Assembly (NCBI GenBank): GCA_003526435.1
Contig: DPWF01000142.1
Span: 1-8,821 of the forward strand
Length of the DNA stretch: 8,821 nucleotides
Origin: Chitinophagaceae bacterium
Lineage (GTDB): Bacteria > Bacteroidota > Bacteroidia > Chitinophagales > Chitinophagaceae
Direction of reading: 5' to 3'
Part shown: positions 6,812 to 8,821 of the stretch, piece after piece
Position numbering within the stretch: the stretch's first letter is position 1
Layout of the letters: each line of letters starts with the position of its first letter
The notes under the pieces: model-generated
Databases searched by the model: none
Told to the model about the DNA's origin: nothing
The model's input: the letters and a program-made list of their open reading frames with translations, nothing else
Translations under genes and position numbers: made by a program

Positions 6812-7765
6812 ATGAAAATTCTATGCATTGGAGAAGCACTCATCGACATGATCTGCACCGATAAGGGTAGCAGTCTGTCGAAGGGACAGCATTTTCTCAA
6901 AAAAACCGGTGGTGCACCTACCAATGTGGCCGCAGCCATTGCAGCACTGGGTGGCCAGGTTGAACTGGCGGCCAAAGTGGGCAACGACCCCTTTGGTAAA
7001 CAACTCATTGATGTGATGCAGGAATTTGGTGTTTCTACGAGATGGATGTTACAGGACCCACATGCATTTACCACTTTCGCTTTTGTTTCCTTAATGGAAG
7101 ATGGTGAAAGAGATTTTGTGTTCAACCGCGGCGCCGATGGTTTGCTTAACCGCGATGAAACAGAAGCCATTCCACTGGACGATATAGGCATCATTCATTT
7201 TGGTTCTGCTACCGGTTTTCTGCCAGGACCATTACAGGCTGCATACCAGGGCATGTTACAGAAAGCATTGTTGCAGAACAATATATTCATCAGCTTCGAC
7301 CCTAATTACCGTCACCTGCTTTTTCCAAGCAATACACAGACGTTTATTGATCAGTCATGGAACTTTTTACAGTCCTGCCATTTCTTTAAACTGAGCGATG
7401 AAGAAGCCATGCTTATTACCGATACACATTCAGTAGCTGATGCAGCGGCTGTATTACTGGAAAAGACCAATGCAGTATTCACCATCACACTCGGCAAGGA
7501 TGGAACCTTACTGGGTTATAAAGGAGCTACCTATACCATTGAAAGTATTGCTGTAAAACCTGTTGATACCACCGGTGCAGGTGATGCTTTTGTAGGAGCC
7601 GTATTATACCAGTTACACAATAAAACATTCAGCGAAATAATACAACTATCATTAATCAACTGGAAACAAATCATTCACAATGCCAACAAAGCCGGCGCCC
7701 GCACCTGCGAATACCTAGGTGCCATGGAAGCATTCAAGCATTTGAGCAGCGCAATCTTCGATTGA
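6812..7765 (+). CDS. PfkB-family carbohydrate kinase, probable fructokinase
   Basis: A 317-residue protein of normal length for ribokinase/PfkB sugar kinases. It starts MKILCIGEALIDM, the standard first strand with the substrate-binding Asp12. The first PfkB signature region is GGAPTNVAAAIAALGG (33-48), followed by KVGNDPFG (55-62). The second signature, DTTGAGDAF (252-260), holds the anion hole and catalytic base Asp258; TLGKDG (226-231) contributes to nucleotide binding. Expected reaction: ATP-dependent phosphorylation of a sugar, most likely fructose to fructose-6-phosphate, because amylosucrase next door releases fructose from sucrose. Sugar specificity cannot be read from the sequence alone; 2-keto-3-deoxygluconate or another sugar is a lesser possibility. 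The ATG at 6812 is chosen because family homology begins there. It follows the transporter by 132 nt and precedes amylosucrase by 95 nt; both gaps are filled with short tandem repeats. Confidence 0.92.
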   Translation: MKILCIGEALIDMICTDKGSSLSKGQHFLKKTGGAPTNVAAAIAALGGQVELAAKVGNDPFGKQLIDVMQEFGVSTRWMLQDPHAFTTFAFVSLMEDGERDFVFNRGADGLLNRDETEAIPLDDIGIIHFGSATGFLPGPLQAAYQGMLQKALLQNNIFISFDPNYRHLLFPSNTQTFIDQSWNFLQSCHFFKLSDEEAMLITDTHSVADAAAVLLEKTNAVFTITLGKDGTLLGYKGATYTIESIAVKPVDTTGAGDAFVGAVLYQLHNKTFSEIIQLSLINWKQIIHNANKAGARTCEYLGAMEAFKHLSSAIFD

Positions 7766-7855
7766 GCTACCAGCTACTAGCTGCTAGCTGCTAGTAAGAT
7801 GTTTTACGAGAACTAAAATGAATATGCTAGTAGCTAGCAGCTAGCAGCCAGAAGC
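7766..7855. repeat. Inverted pair of heptamer arrays forming a large hairpin
   Basis: Immediately after the kinase TGA, four 7-nt units run from 7766 to 7793: GCTACCA, GCTACTA and two GCTGCTA. From 7828 to 7855 four units appear in reverse orientation: TAGTAGC, two TAGCAGC and CAGAAGC. The arms can pair over about 28 nt with a 13-nt perfect core, around a 34-nt loop (7794-7827); other registers shifted by 7 nt are also possible. The right arm ends 5 nt before the amylosucrase ATG, so the hairpin would cover its ribosome-binding region. It has no T-tract, so it is a poor candidate for a simple terminator. A role in mRNA stability, translation control or a dispersed repeat family is inference. 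Confidence 0.75.
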
Positions 7856-7860
7856 TAAAA

Positions 7861-8821
7861 ATGTACAATTTCACACTTCACCAACGAATTACCCGCATCT
7901 GTGAGCAGCAGGGACTTTTGCTGAGCGGCGATGATCTTGGATTTTATACCAGACTATCTGCCAATGCAACGGCTATTGAAAGTTTGTACCGATCGCTGTA
8001 CAGCAATCACCTGGCGGCTGATGCCCTGTTTGAACAATTGCTCATTACACTGATACGTGGTCATCAGCAAAGAACCAGAGAACTGCGTGCACGTGATGCA
8101 AACAAAGCAGCTAAAGGACAATGGTTTCTGAGTAATGAAATATGTGGGATGAGTTTGTATGTAGATCGTTTCTGTGGCAAATTGAACGACTTACCTGCCC
8201 GTTTACCTTATCTCGAATCGCTGGGTGTGAATTTTCTGCATATCATGCCCATTTTTGAGAGTCCGGCCGGTGAAAGTGATGGCGGTTATGCAGTTTCAGA
8301 TTTCAGAAAAGTAGACCAGCGTTTTGGTACGATTGATGACCTGCGTGCATTACAAAAAAGCATGCAACAGAAAGAGATGTACCTTATGCTGGATATTGTG
8401 CTCAACCACACTTCTCATCATCATGAATGGGCCGTTAAAGCAAAGAAGGGTGATCCTGTGTAACAGGAATATTTTTATATGTACAACGATCGTAGCATAC
8501 CCGACCAGTTAGATGCTACCATGCCTGAAATATTTCCTGAAAGTGCACCGGGCAGTTTTACCTGGAACAAAGAATCGCGTAAATGGGTGATGACGGTGTT
8601 TCACAATTACCAGTGGGATCTGAACTATACCAACCCCTCTGTATTGGTTGACATGCTCGACAATATTTTATTTTATGCGAACCTGGGTGTTGACATTCTT
8701 CGCATAGATGCTCCCGCTTTTATATGGAAACAATTGGGTACCACCTGTCAGAATTTACCTGAGGCTCATACCATTCTTCGCCTCATACATGAGTGTGTGG
8801 AAGTAGCTGCACCGGGTATGG
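7861..8821 (+). pseudogene. ams: Amylosucrase, interrupted by a nonsense codon and cut by the window end
   Basis: The frame from ATG 7861 encodes a GH13 amylosucrase, which converts sucrose to alpha-1,4-glucan plus fructose in the cytoplasm. Residues 1-85 match the helical N-terminal domain specific to amylosucrases. The barrel follows: WFLSNEICGMSLYVDRF (88-104), DGGYAVSDFRKVDQRFGT (140-157), conserved region I DIVLNH (178-183) and region II DILRIDAPAF (278-287), where Asp283 corresponds to the nucleophile Asp286 of Neisseria polysaccharea amylosucrase and Arg281 to its Arg284. WDLNYTNP and IWKQLGTTCQNLPEAH are also family-typical. Codon 201 (8461-8463) is TAA, in GDPV-stop-QEYFYMYND, where relatives have Tyr. 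The frame then stays open and well conserved to the window end, so it is one base change, not a frameshift. As read, only a 200-residue inactive fragment would be made. About half of the expected ~640 residues lie beyond the window. Confidence 0.9.
8461..8463 (+). other. In-frame premature TAA in amylosucrase
   Basis: TAA stands at codon 201, followed by CAG GAA TAT. A Tyr codon (TAC or TAT) becomes TAA by a single change at the third base, and the family motif GDPxYQ(E/D)YFY predicts Tyr at this spot. TAA also ends several intact genes in this window (stops at 890, 4139, 5133 and 6679), so TAA is an ordinary stop here and not a reassigned codon. Confidence 0.9.

Noticed and set aside
7766..7855. 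CRISPR array
   Set aside because: The units are 7 nt without spacers and are arranged as an inverted pair, so they are simple tandem repeats.
8461..8463. Reassigned TAA codon (alternative genetic code)
   Set aside because: TAA is the ordinary stop of the DUF4249 gene, the PhnB-like gene, the YqaE-type gene and the transporter in this window, so a genome-wide reassignment is not supported.
8479..8821. Translation restart at ATG 8479, with an AGGA at 8465-8468, giving a second functional protein
   Set aside because: A product starting there would lack the N-terminal domain and the first half of the catalytic barrel, including conserved region I. Restart is conceivable, but an active enzyme is not expected.

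Overview
The window reads as a chromosomal segment of a Bacteroidota bacterium, most likely Chitinophagaceae-like; the family-level call is inference. The indicators are a TonB-dependent receptor tail followed directly by a DUF4249 lipoprotein, a DPP-IV-type S9 peptidase with a typical short signal peptide, weak or absent Shine-Dalgarno sequences, moderate-to-low GC, and lipoprotein signals of the Bacteroidota style. I see no rRNA, tRNA, CRISPR array, transposase or phage gene.

Left part (1-3316): the last 24 codons of an outer-membrane beta-barrel, probably a TonB-dependent receptor, are followed 17 nt later by a DUF4249 outer-membrane lipoprotein. A long, near-perfect hairpin (902-965) separates this operon end from a convergent minus-strand gene for a secreted S9 serine peptidase with a complete Ser/Asp/His triad. 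A 382-nt gap (3317-3698) follows, with little recognisable content beyond one lone -7-like promoter motif.

Middle part (3699-5133): two neighbouring genes encode PhnB-like proteins of the VOC (glyoxalase) superfamily. The first is an ordinary cytoplasmic form. The second carries a lipoprotein signal peptide and should sit in a membrane outside the cytoplasm. A YqaE/Pmp3-type small membrane protein follows.

Right part (5327-8821, running off the edge): three co-directional genes make a sucrose-use cluster. They are an MFS sugar transporter of the SLC45/sucrose-maltose type, a PfkB-family kinase that is probably a fructokinase, and amylosucrase. The inferred pathway is sucrose uptake, cleavage of sucrose by amylosucrase into alpha-1,4-glucan plus fructose, and fructose phosphorylation. 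The amylosucrase frame has an in-frame TAA at codon 201, where relatives have tyrosine. The same frame stays open and recognisably amylosucrase for 119 more codons to the window end, so this is a single-base nonsense change (a real fresh pseudogene or a sequencing error), not a decayed gene.

Both gaps inside the sucrose cluster contain short-period tandem repeats: an 8-nt array and a 7-nt array before the kinase, and two 7-nt arrays in opposite orientation, forming a large hairpin, before amylosucrase. I saw no comparable arrays elsewhere in the window. I found no wholly new multi-gene system. The most notable signals are the interrupted amylosucrase, the heptamer arrays and the lipid-anchored VOC protein.
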